This document shows positions 18,581 through 27,429 of a stretch of 64,000 bases of DNA, piece after piece. Position 1 is the stretch's first letter. Each line of letters starts with the position of its first letter. The stretch covers positions 1 through 64,000 of the forward strand of contig NZ_JBLKRT010000012.1 of NCBI RefSeq assembly GCF_047607445.1. The letters run 5' to 3'. The position numbers and the translations under genes were made by a program. The notes beneath the pieces are model-generated. The model saw nothing but the letters and a program-made list of their open reading frames with translations. It was not told where the DNA came from and made no database searches. The stretch is from Crystallibacter sulfonylureivorans_A. Lineage in GTDB: Bacteria; Actinomycetota; Actinomycetes; Actinomycetales; Micrococcaceae.

Positions 18581-20112
18581 TACATTCCTACTTCAAAAGA
18601 GCTGGGAACCGGGAAATAAGACTGGAGGAACCGCTGGACCATCAGTTCCTGCTCATGGCGGTCGATGGCGGCGGCGCCGACTTCGTTGAGGCAAAAGACG
18701 TCGGCGTCCCTGTCCCGCAGCAGCCGCAGCAGTTTCGCCTGGGCACTGGCTTCACCGATATCGCAATAGCGGTAGGCGATCTCTCCGGGAACGGCCACAG
18801 CAATGCCATAGCCATAGTAGTGCGCCAGTGACGACGGTATTGAGATGTCCGCAGGCGTGCGGAAACGCGCGTGAGACGTCGCCGAGTGAACGGTTTCGAA
18901 GTCCTGCTCAAGCCGCCTCAAGGTGCTTACCCGTTGGGCGTGGGCCGCGTGCTTGAACTTGTAGATGGGGCTCTTGCCGAACTTCTCCTCGATCAGGGCC
19001 CGGTTCCGTTTCGCGGCGCTGTCCACCGGCAGGTCCCCGGGTCCTGCCGGGCCGTCCCCGACGCGCTGCTCGGATAAGAAAAACTTGGCGATGCCGTTGC
19101 CATGGAAGAACAGGTTCGGCGTCACCGGGCGGCCGAAGAACACGTCGTCGTTTAAATACAGGAAATGTTCGCTCAGGCCAGGAATGCGGTGCAACTGGGC
19201 CTCAATCGCGTGGGAGTTGAATGTGGGCAGTGCGTCCAAGTCGGCAAAGACGTCGCTGTGGTCCACCACGGTGATCCGCGGGTTGGCGGTATCCAGCCAT
19301 TCCGGCACCTGCCCTGCGGTGAGGAGGTAGATGTGGTTTGCCCAAGGGGCGAAGTAGTCCACCGACCGCAGAGAGTACCGCAGTTCGTCGTGGGTGCGGA
19401 ACCGTTCCTCATTGCCAGCGAACTCGTTCAGTTCGCCCGGGTGGACGCTGGCCCAGGCCTCGTCCCGAGCAATCCGCCACTGAGGGTCGGCGCCGTCCAC
19501 CCAGGTGTAGACGAGATCCACCGGCTCGGTGAACTCTGTGATCGGGTTGTGGACGCCCGTCGTGGCCTGCGCTACAACTACTGTGCATCCGAGGCGCTCG
19601 TCGGCCAGCACCTGCGAGTCCGCCGATTCATACTCGAAAAAGGTCACGTCCCGCTGGGCAACGAGGGCGGCGTCGCGGGCAAGCTGAGGCCGTTGGCCAT
19701 CTGTGGCTCCGTAGACGGGCCGCCCGGAGGCGCTTCGGCGCACCGCTTCCAGCAGGGCTGGCAAATCCGACGACGCCACGCTGATTCTTGTACCGCCATG
19801 CGGGCCATCGGCTTCTTCGCCGAAGCTGACGCCGGCTTCCTGCGCTGCCGCCACGACTAACTGTCGGTTGGACATGGCCACGTCGTTCGCACAAAAACGG
19901 CGCACAGGTTTAGTCAGGACTGTCCGCCCGCGGACAGAGGCTGGAACGACGTCGGCGTCAATACCGACCATCACCCGCCGAGTCTGAGCTGAGCGCCAGG
20001 CGTCGGCGGCGCGGCGCTGAAAGGAGGTCCTGCCGTGGCGAAGGTCAAAGAGTCCTTGGACAGCTGGCTGCGGCAACACCCGAGCGAGAGTTCCGCGCAG
20101 TCCGGCGATCAT
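18580..20112 (-). CDS. Stealth-family sugar-phosphate transferase (copy 1)
   Basis: 510 residues with the four conserved Stealth regions. CR1 is VDLVYTWVDGADPQW at about 198-212, CR2 is HDELRYSLRSVDYFAPWANH with a following LTAGQVPEWL, CR3 includes FLYLNDDVFFGRPV, and CR4 includes VFCLNEVG near the C-terminus. The N-terminal 190 residues are variable. Stealth proteins are D-hexose-1-phosphate transferases that build phosphodiester-linked capsular or wall glycans, as in Neisseria capsule and GlcNAc-1-phosphate transferases. It is the first gene of a two-gene unit with the downstream double glycerophosphotransferase, overlapping it by one base. Homologous to the Stealth gene at 38646-40274, which is paired with a similar partner. 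Its substrate sugar cannot be read from the sequence. Confidence 0.92.
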   Translation of the reverse strand: MIAGLRGTLARVLPQPAVQGLFDLRHGRTSFQRRAADAWRSAQTRRVMVGIDADVVPASVRGRTVLTKPVRRFCANDVAMSNRQLVVAAAQEAGVSFGEEADGPHGGTRISVASSDLPALLEAVRRSASGRPVYGATDGQRPQLARDAALVAQRDVTFFEYESADSQVLADERLGCTVVVAQATTGVHNPITEFTEPVDLVYTWVDGADPQWRIARDEAWASVHPGELNEFAGNEERFRTHDELRYSLRSVDYFAPWANHIYLLTAGQVPEWLDTANPRITVVDHSDVFADLDALPTFNSHAIEAQLHRIPGLSEHFLYLNDDVFFGRPVTPNLFFHGNGIAKFFLSEQRVGDGPAGPGDLPVDSAAKRNRALIEEKFGKSPIYKFKHAAHAQRVSTLRRLEQDFETVHSATSHARFRTPADISIPSSLAHYYGYGIAVAVPGEIAYRYCDIGEASAQAKLLRLLRDRDADVFCLNEVGAAAIDRHEQELMVQRFLQSYFPVPSSFEVGM

Positions 20113-20295
20113 CGGATCCTTTCATCCGGCAACATAAGCAGCCCCGCGGTTGGCGAACCGTAATGAGTCCCAGTCCCCGGGGCAAGAGTCGATACAGTTT
20201 AGCAACCCAAGCCTGACAAAAAGCTGGATAAAAGGCCGTGCCGCGCCCGGCGGTTTCGATAGGCTGTAAGCTCCCGACCGCTACAGGAGTGCTTA

Positions 20296-21519
20296 GTGCC
20301 ATTCACCGCCACCGCCCGTCGCGCGCTTAAGTTCGTCGGGAACCACGCCACCAACGCCGTGGTTGGGAGAAGCGTCCGGGCGCAGTTGGATTCAGCGAAC
20401 TCCGCCGGCCCTACGCGCTTCGACTGCGTGGTCTACTTTGCGGACGAGCCTTCCAGCGCCTATCAGCTCCGGCAATGGTTCGCTCCTCTGGCCCGGCTCG
20501 CCCGCACACACCGGGTGGCCTTGCTGGTGCACCGGCCCACCACGGCCGCCGAACTGCTTAAGGACTCACCGCTCCCGATCTTCCTGGCCCAGGGAATCGA
20601 CCAAGTGGAGAAGTTCATTCAGGACAAGAGCGTGCATCTGGTCTTTTACGTCAACAACAACAGAGACAACTTCACGGTCCTCCGCCTGACCGAGCAGGTC
20701 CACGTCCACCTCAGCCACGGCGAGAGTGACAAGATCTCCATGGCCTCCAACCAGCTCAAGGCTTACGACTACGCCTTCATCGCCGGGCAGGCCTCGCGCG
20801 ACCGCATTATGGGCAGCGTCCGGCGGATGGACCCGGCAAAGTTGGTCGAGGTCGGGCGTCCCCAATTGGACAGCGCGGCGCCCGAAACAGAGGACCGTGA
20901 CGGCAAGCGCGACAGGGCCGGTACTACCGTCAGCAATCGCATTACAGTGCTCTACGCGCCCACGTGGGAAGGCGACCGGCCGGCCATGGCGTATGGGTCG
21001 TTGTTGTCTCACGGAGTCGGGATGGTGGAGGCCATCCTGGCCGACCCACAGTACCGGCTGATCTTCCGGCCGCATCCACGCACGGGCGTCCGGGTGCCGG
21101 CGCACCGGGCCGCCGCCAAGGACATCAGCGCCCTGATAGAGGACGCCGGAAGGCGGACCCCGGGCGCCGGGCACTACGTGGACCGGCGACCGGATTTCAC
21201 CGTCGCTATGGCTGAGGCGGATGTATGCGTCTGCGACCTTTCTGCTATGGCCATGGACTGGCTGCCGCGGCGAAAGCCCCTTCTGCTCACCCGACCCGTC
21301 GATCCGGCCGCCGCAGTCGACCAGAATGGCGTAGCGGGCGCCGTGCCACTTTTGAAGGCGGAAGACGCCGGGCGTGCCCCACACATCATTGGCGACCTGC
21401 TGTCCCGTCCCGTTGGCCAGGCCCAGCTTGACCTGATTCACCATCACTTCGGGGACACCACTCCCGGTGCCAGCACGCGCCGGTTCTTGGACGCCGTGGA
21501 ACGCGCGTTGGACGGCTGA
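20296..21519 (+). CDS. CDP-glycerol glycerophosphotransferase-like protein
   Basis: 407 residues from a GTG start, divergent from the Stealth operon across 183 bp. The protein resembles the GT-B fold of the TagB/TagF superfamily: an N-terminal half with HVHLSHGESDKISM (the His-Gly element), then ITVLYAPTWEGDRPAMAYGS, the LIFRPHPRTG strand, and AEADVCVCDLSAMAMDWLPRRKP. The last is a diverged form of the usual TDYSS motif (CDLSA). That substitution, and the short length without a membrane segment, suggest a different donor or acceptor from the canonical enzymes at 15110 and 35876. It may act as a priming or branching transferase for the wall polymer. The superfamily call is reasonably sure; the exact reaction is inference. 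Confidence 0.78.
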   Translation: MPFTATARRALKFVGNHATNAVVGRSVRAQLDSANSAGPTRFDCVVYFADEPSSAYQLRQWFAPLARLARTHRVALLVHRPTTAAELLKDSPLPIFLAQGIDQVEKFIQDKSVHLVFYVNNNRDNFTVLRLTEQVHVHLSHGESDKISMASNQLKAYDYAFIAGQASRDRIMGSVRRMDPAKLVEVGRPQLDSAAPETEDRDGKRDRAGTTVSNRITVLYAPTWEGDRPAMAYGSLLSHGVGMVEAILADPQYRLIFRPHPRTGVRVPAHRAAAKDISALIEDAGRRTPGAGHYVDRRPDFTVAMAEADVCVCDLSAMAMDWLPRRKPLLLTRPVDPAAAVDQNGVAGAVPLLKAEDAGRAPHIIGDLLSRPVGQAQLDLIHHHFGDTTPGASTRRFLDAVERALDG

Positions 21520-21586
21520 ACGCACTCGTCACCCGGCACAGGTCGCTACTCCACGCCAGGCAGTTCCCTGCTCCTAGGGCGCTGAG

Positions 21587-21592
21587 TACAAT
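21587..21592 (+). promoter_or_regulatory. Candidate -10 box upstream of the acyltransferase gene
   Basis: TACAAT is a near-consensus -10 hexamer; TTCCCT about 18 bp upstream could be a poor -35. It would start transcription near 21599, leaving a leader with AGGAG at 21628-21632, which bears on the start codon of the next gene. Confidence 0.35.
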
Positions 21593-21637
21593 GGCCCGCA
21601 GACGGAAATTGGGGAATTTCTACCGTCAGGAGCCAGC

Positions 21638-23794
21638 ACGCAAGATCAGCCAGCCCCGCGCAGTACAGCACCCGATGCCACCGGATTCCGGGAGGACATC
21701 CAAGGACTGCGTGCCTTGGCCGTCTCGCTGGTCCTGATCTACCACCTTTGGCCCGGGCTGCTGACCGGGGGCTATGTCGGGGTGGACGTCTTCTTCGTCA
21801 TCTCCGGGTTCCTGATGACGGCACATCTCATCGGACGTCAGCCACGGACCGTCCGGGATCTGGCCCAGTTCTGGGGCCGTCGGATCCGGCGGCTGCTGCC
21901 GGCGTCGTTTCTGGTGCTCGCAGTCACGGCTGTGGCCGTCCGCCTCTTCGTTGTGCCCACACAGTGGGAAGTGATCGCCCGCCAGATCATGGCTTCCGCC
22001 CTGTACGTGCAGAACTGGGTACTCGCCGACACTGCGGTGGATTATCTGGCGGCCGATAATGCGCCGACGCCCACGCAACATTTCTGGTCCCTCTCGCTTG
22101 AGGAGCAGTTCTACCTTTTCTGGCCTCTGGTCATCCTGGCGGTCGTCTGGTGTGCCGGCGCTTGGAAGCTCCCCGTGGACCTCTTGGCCCGTGTTGTCAT
22201 CTCGGCCGTGATCGCAGTCTCCCTGGCGGTGTCCATTCTGACTACCGCAGACGACGCCGGCCGCGCCTACTTCATCACCCCCACCCGGGTCTGGGAGCTC
22301 GCCGTGGGTGGCTTGGTCGCCACCGTGGTGCCGCTGGCTGCCACGCGGTTGCCCGGACCGGCAACGGCGCTGCTGGCCTGGTCTGGCATAGCCGCCATCG
22401 TCGCCGCCGGGGTGACGTTCACCGGTGAGACGCCGTTCCCCGGCTACACGGCGCTGCTCCCGGTGCTCGGAACAGCGCTGGTTATCCTCGCCGGGTCGCG
22501 CCGGGCGTACTCCCCCACCGGAGTTTTGCGGCAGAAACCCGTGCAGTGGCTCGGGGACGTCTCCTACTCGGTATACCTGTGGCACTGGCCGCTCATCTTG
22601 CTGGTACCGTTCGCCACCGGTGCTGCGCTCGACTGGTTTGGCAGGATGAGCATTCTTGTCCTGTCGCTCGGGCTGGCCGCGCTGACCAAGGTCTTCGTCG
22701 AGGACAGGTTCCGCTCCAGACTGCCCGCCCGGCGTCTGCTGCCAACCTACCGCTTCGCCGCCGTCGGCATGGCCGCCGTCATGGCGCTCGGCGGCCTGCA
22801 GCTCGCCGAAGTCGGCTACCGCAATCAATTGGCACAGGAACAGTTGGCGTCAGTCGAGACCAGCCGCGACCCGTGCATCGGCGCTGCTGCGATGGCCCGC
22901 GGGCCTGGGGAGTGCCAGCCCGAGACGCCGCCGCGCATGGTTCCGGAGCCCGCACTCGCCAAGGACGACCTTCCAGACGCCTACGCGGACGGCTGCTGGT
23001 CCTCGCGTGCTTTCACGGAGCGGCCGGTGTGCACATACGGCAACGGGAAAACCAAGGTGGCCTTGGTGGGCAACTCACACGCGGCCCAGTGGCTGCCTGC
23101 GTTGCAGGTGCTGGCAGAGAAGAATGACTGGACCCTGTCCACCTACCTGATCACCCGTTGCAACCTGACAACCGTCCCACTTGATTTCAACAACGCGGAA
23201 CGTACCCGCAACTGCCTGGCGTACGGGAAATGGGTGATGGAGCAAACCAAGGGCGAGAAGTTCGACCTGGTAGTCACGTCCGCACGCCAGTCTGTGACCG
23301 TCGATGGCGAGAGCTGGAAGACAACCGAGGAGCCGGCAGTCGAGGGCTACAAAACTTATTTGTCCGAATGGGCGGCGTCCGGGACCAAGGTCCTGGTGCT
23401 CAGAGACTCCCCCTTCCCCGGCACCACGATCAGCTCAATCCCGGACTGCCTGGCCGCCCACCCGGACGAGCCATTAGCATGCGCCGGCACGCCGAAAAGC
23501 TGGTACTGGATGGATCCCTTGGACCGGGCGGTCCGGGAGCTGGGCGCCCCGGGCATCACCGCGGTCAATCTGGACCGCTTCTTCTGTGCCGATAATGTGT
23601 GTCCTGCCGTGATCGGCTCCATCGTCGCTTACCGTGACGGTTCGCACATCACGGCGACCTATGCCCGAACGTTGGCGCCATATCTCCGCGGTCCCATCCT
23701 CGCGGCGCTCGGGGAAGTTCAGGCAAAGTCGGATGCCCGGGCGCACGCCGCCGGGAGGTCCCCGGAATCCGCGGCCCGTGCCGTTTCGCCGTAG
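21638..23794 (+). CDS. O-acyltransferase, OafA type, with C-terminal SGNH domain
   Basis: About 719 residues. The N-terminal part (about 380 residues) is an acyltransferase-3 membrane domain of about ten helices; its entry motif FREDIQGLRALAVSLVLIYH is complete and continues into the hallmark VDVFFVISGFLMT and SLEEQFYLFWPL. The C-terminal periplasmic part is an SGNH hydrolase-like domain with VGNSHAAQW and a DGSH catalytic pair near the end. Such proteins move an acyl group across the membrane and place it on cell-surface glycans. The first ordinary start in frame is TTG at 21716, which would remove the conserved entry motif; no ATG, GTG or TTG precedes it back to the stop at 21575. I place the start at ACG 21638, five bases after AGGAG, as the best fit, but this is uncertain. 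Confidence 0.88.
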   Translation, partial: TQDQPAPRSTAPDATGFREDIQGLRALAVSLVLIYHLWPGLLTGGYVGVDVFFVISGFLMTAHLIGRQPRTVRDLAQFWGRRIRRLLPASFLVLAVTAVAVRLFVVPTQWEVIARQIMASALYVQNWVLADTAVDYLAADNAPTPTQHFWSLSLEEQFYLFWPLVILAVVWCAGAWKLPVDLLARVVISAVIAVSLAVSILTTADDAGRAYFITPTRVWELAVGGLVATVVPLAATRLPGPATALLAWSGIAAIVAAGVTFTGETPFPGYTALLPVLGTALVILAGSRRAYSPTGVLRQKPVQWLGDVSYSVYLWHWPLILLVPFATGAALDWFGRMSILVLSLGLAALTKVFVEDRFRSRLPARRLLPTYRFAAVGMAAVMALGGLQLAEVGYRNQLAQEQLASVETSRDPCIGAAAMARGPGECQPETPPRMVPEPALAKDDLPDAYADGCWSSRAFTERPVCTYGNGKTKVALVGNSHAAQWLPALQVLAEKNDWTLSTYLITRCNLTTVPLDFNNAERTRNCLAYGKWVMEQTKGEKFDLVVTSARQSVTVDGESWKTTEEPAVEGYKTYLSEWAASGTKVLVLRDSPFPGTTISSIPDCLAAHPDEPLACAGTPKSWYWMDPLDRAVRELGAPGITAVNLDRFFCADNVCPAVIGSIVAYRDGSHITATYARTLAPYLRGPILAALGEVQAKSDARAHAAGRSPESAARAVSP

Positions 23795-23904
23795 TTCAGG
23801 ACCCAGCCAACCACCGAGCACGCGGGGAAGAACAATCAAGCCATCCGACCTCCCCCGGTAGACTGGACTGCGTTTTGCCCCCGACTCCTTGAAGGACCGA
23901 TCGC

Positions 23905-24966
23905 TTGAGTGCCGCCGTTGCCTTAGCCCCAGCCCAGCAGGGCGTCCGCCAGACTTGGATCGACCAGGCTCGCTGGGCCGCGATCATCCTGGTGGTCGTC
24001 GGCCATGGGGTTGGCATGCTGCGCTCCGAGAGCGGGGTGGCCCTGGTCGTCTCCAACTTCGTCTACATGTTCCATATCCCTGTCCTGATCCTACTGGCCG
24101 GCTGGGGTGCGCGCAGGGCTCAAGCCGACGGTAAGACACTCTCTAAGGTCTTCTGGCAACTGTTGGTGCCGTATGTGATCTTCCAGCTGATCGCGTTCCT
24201 CGCGAACTACCTGCTCGAGGGCGATCAACCGAGTTGGACCTTTACGTCCCAGACTTTTGGGCTCTGGTTCCTGGTGGCCTTGGCTGGCTGGCGCCTGCTG
24301 GCGCCTTGGTTCCGTGGACTGCGGTTCGCCATCCCAATCGCCGTCGTGGTTGCTTTGTTGGCCGGGCTGAGTCCGGCGATCGATGGCTTCCTCTCGCTTT
24401 CGCGCATCCTGGTCTTCCTTCCGGTCTTCCTTGCGGGCCCCTGGATTGTGGACCGAGTTTCGGAGTGGCGGCAGGACTGGCGGCTGCGCGCTGCGGGAGC
24501 AGCCGTCGTCGGCCTCGGTGCTGCCGCTGTTCTCTTGCTTCAGGACGATTTCTGGCGGCCGCCTTTCCTTGGCGATATCGGTTACGAGGCGCTCGAGGTG
24601 GGCGATGTCGAGGGCATGGTGTGGCGGCTGGTCGTGCTGGCAGTGGGCACGATCATGGCCACCGGGTTCATGCTGATGCTGCCCGGAAGACCCGGGGCAC
24701 CGACGCGGCTAGGCGCCTGGACCGCACGGGCGGGCCAGCACACCATGTGCCCGTACCTGCTCCATCTGCCCCTGCTGACAATAGTGGGGGCAACCTCGCT
24801 GCTAGACGCCGGCAGCCCGACCGCTCGCGCCCTGGTGGTCATCGGTTCTGCGGTGCTGTTCAGCGCCTCGACCGTTTCCCGGCCCATTGTCCTGCTGACC
24901 CGCCCGTTGGTAGATCCGCGCGGCGCCTGGAACGCCCTGAGGATGTTGAAGCCAGCCGGTAACTAG
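23905..24966 (+). CDS. Membrane acyltransferase-3 family protein
   Basis: 353 residues, about ten predicted membrane helices, from a TTG start preceded by GAAGGA. It begins with the family's typical RQTWIDQARWAAIILVVVGH segment (the conserved Arg and His) and continues with FVYMFHIPVLILLAGWGAR and a helix-rich body; a second late motif is MCPYLLHLPLLTIVG. This is the fucose/glucan O-acetylase-like branch of the acyltransferase-3 superfamily, which acetylates or succinylates extracellular sugars. It lies 110 bp downstream of the larger acyltransferase and shares its direction, so the two may be co-transcribed. It is distantly related to the low-GC acyltransferase at 34821-35879. Substrate unknown, presumably the wall polymer built by this locus. 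Confidence 0.87.
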   Translation: MSAAVALAPAQQGVRQTWIDQARWAAIILVVVGHGVGMLRSESGVALVVSNFVYMFHIPVLILLAGWGARRAQADGKTLSKVFWQLLVPYVIFQLIAFLANYLLEGDQPSWTFTSQTFGLWFLVALAGWRLLAPWFRGLRFAIPIAVVVALLAGLSPAIDGFLSLSRILVFLPVFLAGPWIVDRVSEWRQDWRLRAAGAAVVGLGAAAVLLLQDDFWRPPFLGDIGYEALEVGDVEGMVWRLVVLAVGTIMATGFMLMLPGRPGAPTRLGAWTARAGQHTMCPYLLHLPLLTIVGATSLLDAGSPTARALVVIGSAVLFSASTVSRPIVLLTRPLVDPRGAWNALRMLKPAGN

Positions 24967-24977
24967 GCCAAGGCGGT

Positions 24978-24995
24978 TCACGGACCGAGCCGTGA
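24978..24995. terminator. Short hairpin between convergent genes
   Basis: TCACGG and CCGTGA flank ACCGAG in the 41-bp gap between two convergent genes; the flanking AGGCGG/CCGCCT could extend the fold. There is no clear T tract. Confidence 0.4.
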
Positions 24996-25007
24996 CGCTA
25001 CGGCCGC

Positions 25008-26870
25008 CTACGCGAATTGCAGGCTGAGCGAACCGTGCTGCGTGGCATACGGCCGCCATGAGGATGCGCCCGGGTAGCCGATCCTGAACGTGCGCAGCAC
25101 GTTATTGCCCTCCACCTGCAAGAAGATGTCCAAGAAGCCGTTGGCTTCGGAAACCCCTTCGTCCAGCTGCCCATCAGTGGCAGCGGCGTGCAGCCGCAGC
25201 TTTCCGGGTGCATGCTCCAGCACCTCGGCAGGAATGAACGCCGGTCCGCCCTCGGTCCGGCGGCCAATCACCAAGTGGGCGCGCAGCAGTTCTTCTGCGG
25301 CCGGGCCGGAGCTCTGCCGCCAGGTGAGTTCGCCGTGGATTTCCAATCCACCGGTGGCCGGCAGTCCGACTTCCTCAAGGACGAAATCCATGCGGGACAG
25401 CACCACACGATCCGGCACCTGCCGCCACGCCTGCTCCAACACCCCTGCCCACTGACCGACAACCGCCGGATCAGAGAACTGCTCACTGCTCTCCCATGCC
25501 GCCTGGCCCATAGCGCGGGCCAACTCAGGGTCTGTACAGAGCTTAATCACACGTTCGGCAGCGGCCGCTATGTCCTGAGCCGGCACTAGGAAGCCGTTGA
25601 CGCTGTCCTCGATCACATCGCTGGGACCATAACGGATGTCATAGGACACCGGTGGGCACCCGCGGCCCAGGCTCTCCATCAACGCCAGCGGCTGGCCCTC
25701 GTTACGGCTGGTCAGCAAGGAGAAGCCGGCCGTCTCAAACTGCTCGGCAGCATTCGGCGTATGTCCGTGGAGCCGTACGACGTCGGTCATCGCCAGTTCC
25801 GAAATCTTGGCCTGCACTTGCTCCTGCAGCGAACCGGTGCCGTAAACGTCCAAGACGACATGGGGCAGCTCTTGGTGTACCAACGCCATAACCTCGACGG
25901 CGTGGGCTACGTTTTTCTGGTTTTCCAGGCGCACCACCATGACACCCCGGTTTCGGTCCCGCCCTTCGAAAGGCGGCAGAACATCAGCGCGCGGCTTGGG
26001 ATTGGAGACGGTGAAAAGGTTCGTCGCTTTCCCAAACCGATCCTCGTAATCCTGGCGGTGCTTCCGTGTGAGGAATATCAACCCATCCCAAGCAGCGCTG
26101 TCTTCAAAGATCGGTTTGCGGCCCGGGGCCAGCTTGCCAATGAACGGGTCTCCGCCAGCAAGGATGTGACTGTTGTGGATGACCGCCATCTTGATGATGT
26201 TCTGCTCGTTCAGCGGAGCAACGACGCGCGCTGCAAAGCCGCTGTCCACAATGAAGGCAGCACGGTCCCCGGCAGCCAACTCCTTCATCCAATGACGGTA
26301 GAAGTCGCCGGCCGAACGCCAGCGGCCCACTGCCTGGCCCACGCCGTTGAGCAGCGTGATGTAGCGTCCCAAGGCCGTGCCAGCCGAGTCGACGGGGGCC
26401 TCGTCGCGCAGGAACTCGGTACCGTCCGCGCGGTAGTACGTGCGGTGGGCCACCGTTGTTCCATCCGGCCGCATGAACGTGCGCATGAAAACCTGCCCGG
26501 AAGGATCAAGGACCACATCGGGGTCCCCGGCGAGGCCTTGGTCCACGGGGACTGTCGGCACGTTCAGGGCGGAGAGAGCCGAGAGCTCGGCGTTTCGATA
26601 GTGCTGGAAAACGTTGAGTACCTGGGTTTCGCGGGCTAGCTTCCCCTGCTCGCGGAGTCGGTCTGCCAGGGCCTCATAGCTGGGTTCCGGCTCGAAGGTG
26701 ATGATCGAAGCCGTCCGCCCACCGAATCGGGTAAAGGCCCCCGCCCGGTGCAGGCACATGGTGGTCATGCCACCGAAGCTTTCGGGCAGGCCCCACAGGA
26801 CCATGAAGTACCTGCCCTCAGGCAGGGTGGACGCCCGGGCGACTGAATTCATCCTGTTCACGGTGCTCAC
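25008..26870 (-). CDS. Family 4 glycosyltransferase with C-terminal beta module
   Basis: 620 residues with no membrane helix. The N-terminal half begins FMVLWGLPESFGGMTTMCLHRA, a Rossmann entry with a Gly-rich loop; the C-terminal Rossmann domain contains VVRLENQKNVAHAVEVM, VYGTGSLQEQV, VRLHGHT and SLLTSRNEGQPLALMESL with the E-x7-E donor motif. This pattern resembles retaining GT4 enzymes of the TagE/GtfA type that glucosylate poly(glycerol phosphate), although the exact sugar is inferred. The last about 110 residues form a beta-sandwich ending WRPYATQHGSLSLQF, similar to the small protein encoded immediately upstream. The GTG start, preceded by GGAAGG, overlaps that gene's stop by four bases (GTGA), implying coupled translation. 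Confidence 0.85.
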   Translation of the reverse strand: MSTVNRMNSVARASTLPEGRYFMVLWGLPESFGGMTTMCLHRAGAFTRFGGRTASIITFEPEPSYEALADRLREQGKLARETQVLNVFQHYRNAELSALSALNVPTVPVDQGLAGDPDVVLDPSGQVFMRTFMRPDGTTVAHRTYYRADGTEFLRDEAPVDSAGTALGRYITLLNGVGQAVGRWRSAGDFYRHWMKELAAGDRAAFIVDSGFAARVVAPLNEQNIIKMAVIHNSHILAGGDPFIGKLAPGRKPIFEDSAAWDGLIFLTRKHRQDYEDRFGKATNLFTVSNPKPRADVLPPFEGRDRNRGVMVVRLENQKNVAHAVEVMALVHQELPHVVLDVYGTGSLQEQVQAKISELAMTDVVRLHGHTPNAAEQFETAGFSLLTSRNEGQPLALMESLGRGCPPVSYDIRYGPSDVIEDSVNGFLVPAQDIAAAAERVIKLCTDPELARAMGQAAWESSEQFSDPAVVGQWAGVLEQAWRQVPDRVVLSRMDFVLEEVGLPATGGLEIHGELTWRQSSGPAAEELLRAHLVIGRRTEGGPAFIPAEVLEHAPGKLRLHAAATDGQLDEGVSEANGFLDIFLQVEGNNVLRTFRIGYPGASSWRPYATQHGSLSLQFA

Positions 26871-27250
26871 ACAGCCTTCCGTTTAAAGCTGAGGTTGCCG
26901 AATTTCGTCGGGTAGGGCAGCCAGCGCAGGGACTGCAGCTGCCAACTCACCCGGGTCCGCACCGCGCCGGAGCCATGGCGGGACTGGAAATAGAGGTCCA
27001 CGAATTCCCCGGGGGCCGCGCCCAGATCCGCCAGCGGGATCCGGCAGCTTACCTGCTCAGTACCGCCGGTCTCCTGAGAGGTCTGGGCTTCGTACTCGCG
27101 TTCGGCTTTGGTTCCACGGACCGCGAGGATGAAGGAGTAGTCACCCGGCTGCTCCCGGCTTGAGCTCACTGTGCCGGACAGCGTCAACAACCCGTCCGCG
27201 GATACGCTGGCCTTGCTGGGTTCAAACGCTGCCGACGGCGTCTGCAACAC
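26867..27250 (-). CDS. Small beta-sandwich protein coupled to the GT4 gene
   Basis: About 127 residues from the GTG at 27248-27250, which has GGGGGA six bases upstream; the frame is open to a TTG at 27289, but that start has no such signal. I do not recognise a named family. The sequence alternates hydrophobic and polar residues in beta-strand style, with a strand DYSFILAVRG, and ends WLPYPTKFGNLSFKRK. The closing W-x-PY-x-T-x-x-G-x-LS pattern matches the C-terminus of the downstream GT4 enzyme and resembles PYVNRQGYLSL in the double glycerophosphotransferase. It is probably a stand-alone copy of a module that otherwise accompanies polymer transferases, perhaps a docking or polymer-binding domain. 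It overlaps the GT4 gene by four bases. Confidence 0.7.
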   Translation of the reverse strand: MLQTPSAAFEPSKASVSADGLLTLSGTVSSSREQPGDYSFILAVRGTKAEREYEAQTSQETGGTEQVSCRIPLADLGAAPGEFVDLYFQSRHGSGAVRTRVSWQLQSLRWLPYPTKFGNLSFKRKAV

Positions 27251-27429
27251 GGTGGTTCCCCCTCGCGGGATCAAGTGACATGCTCTCAAGGGCCCATTCG
27301 GCCCGCCACAAACTCTATAGCTTCAGGCGGCTCCCACTGTGCAAGGCTGGCCGCCGTGTCAAGCTCCGCTTTGGGTTGCCAGTACACTGGAGGGCTGACG
27401 CTCCACCCGCTGCAGCCAAGGACAAGACT

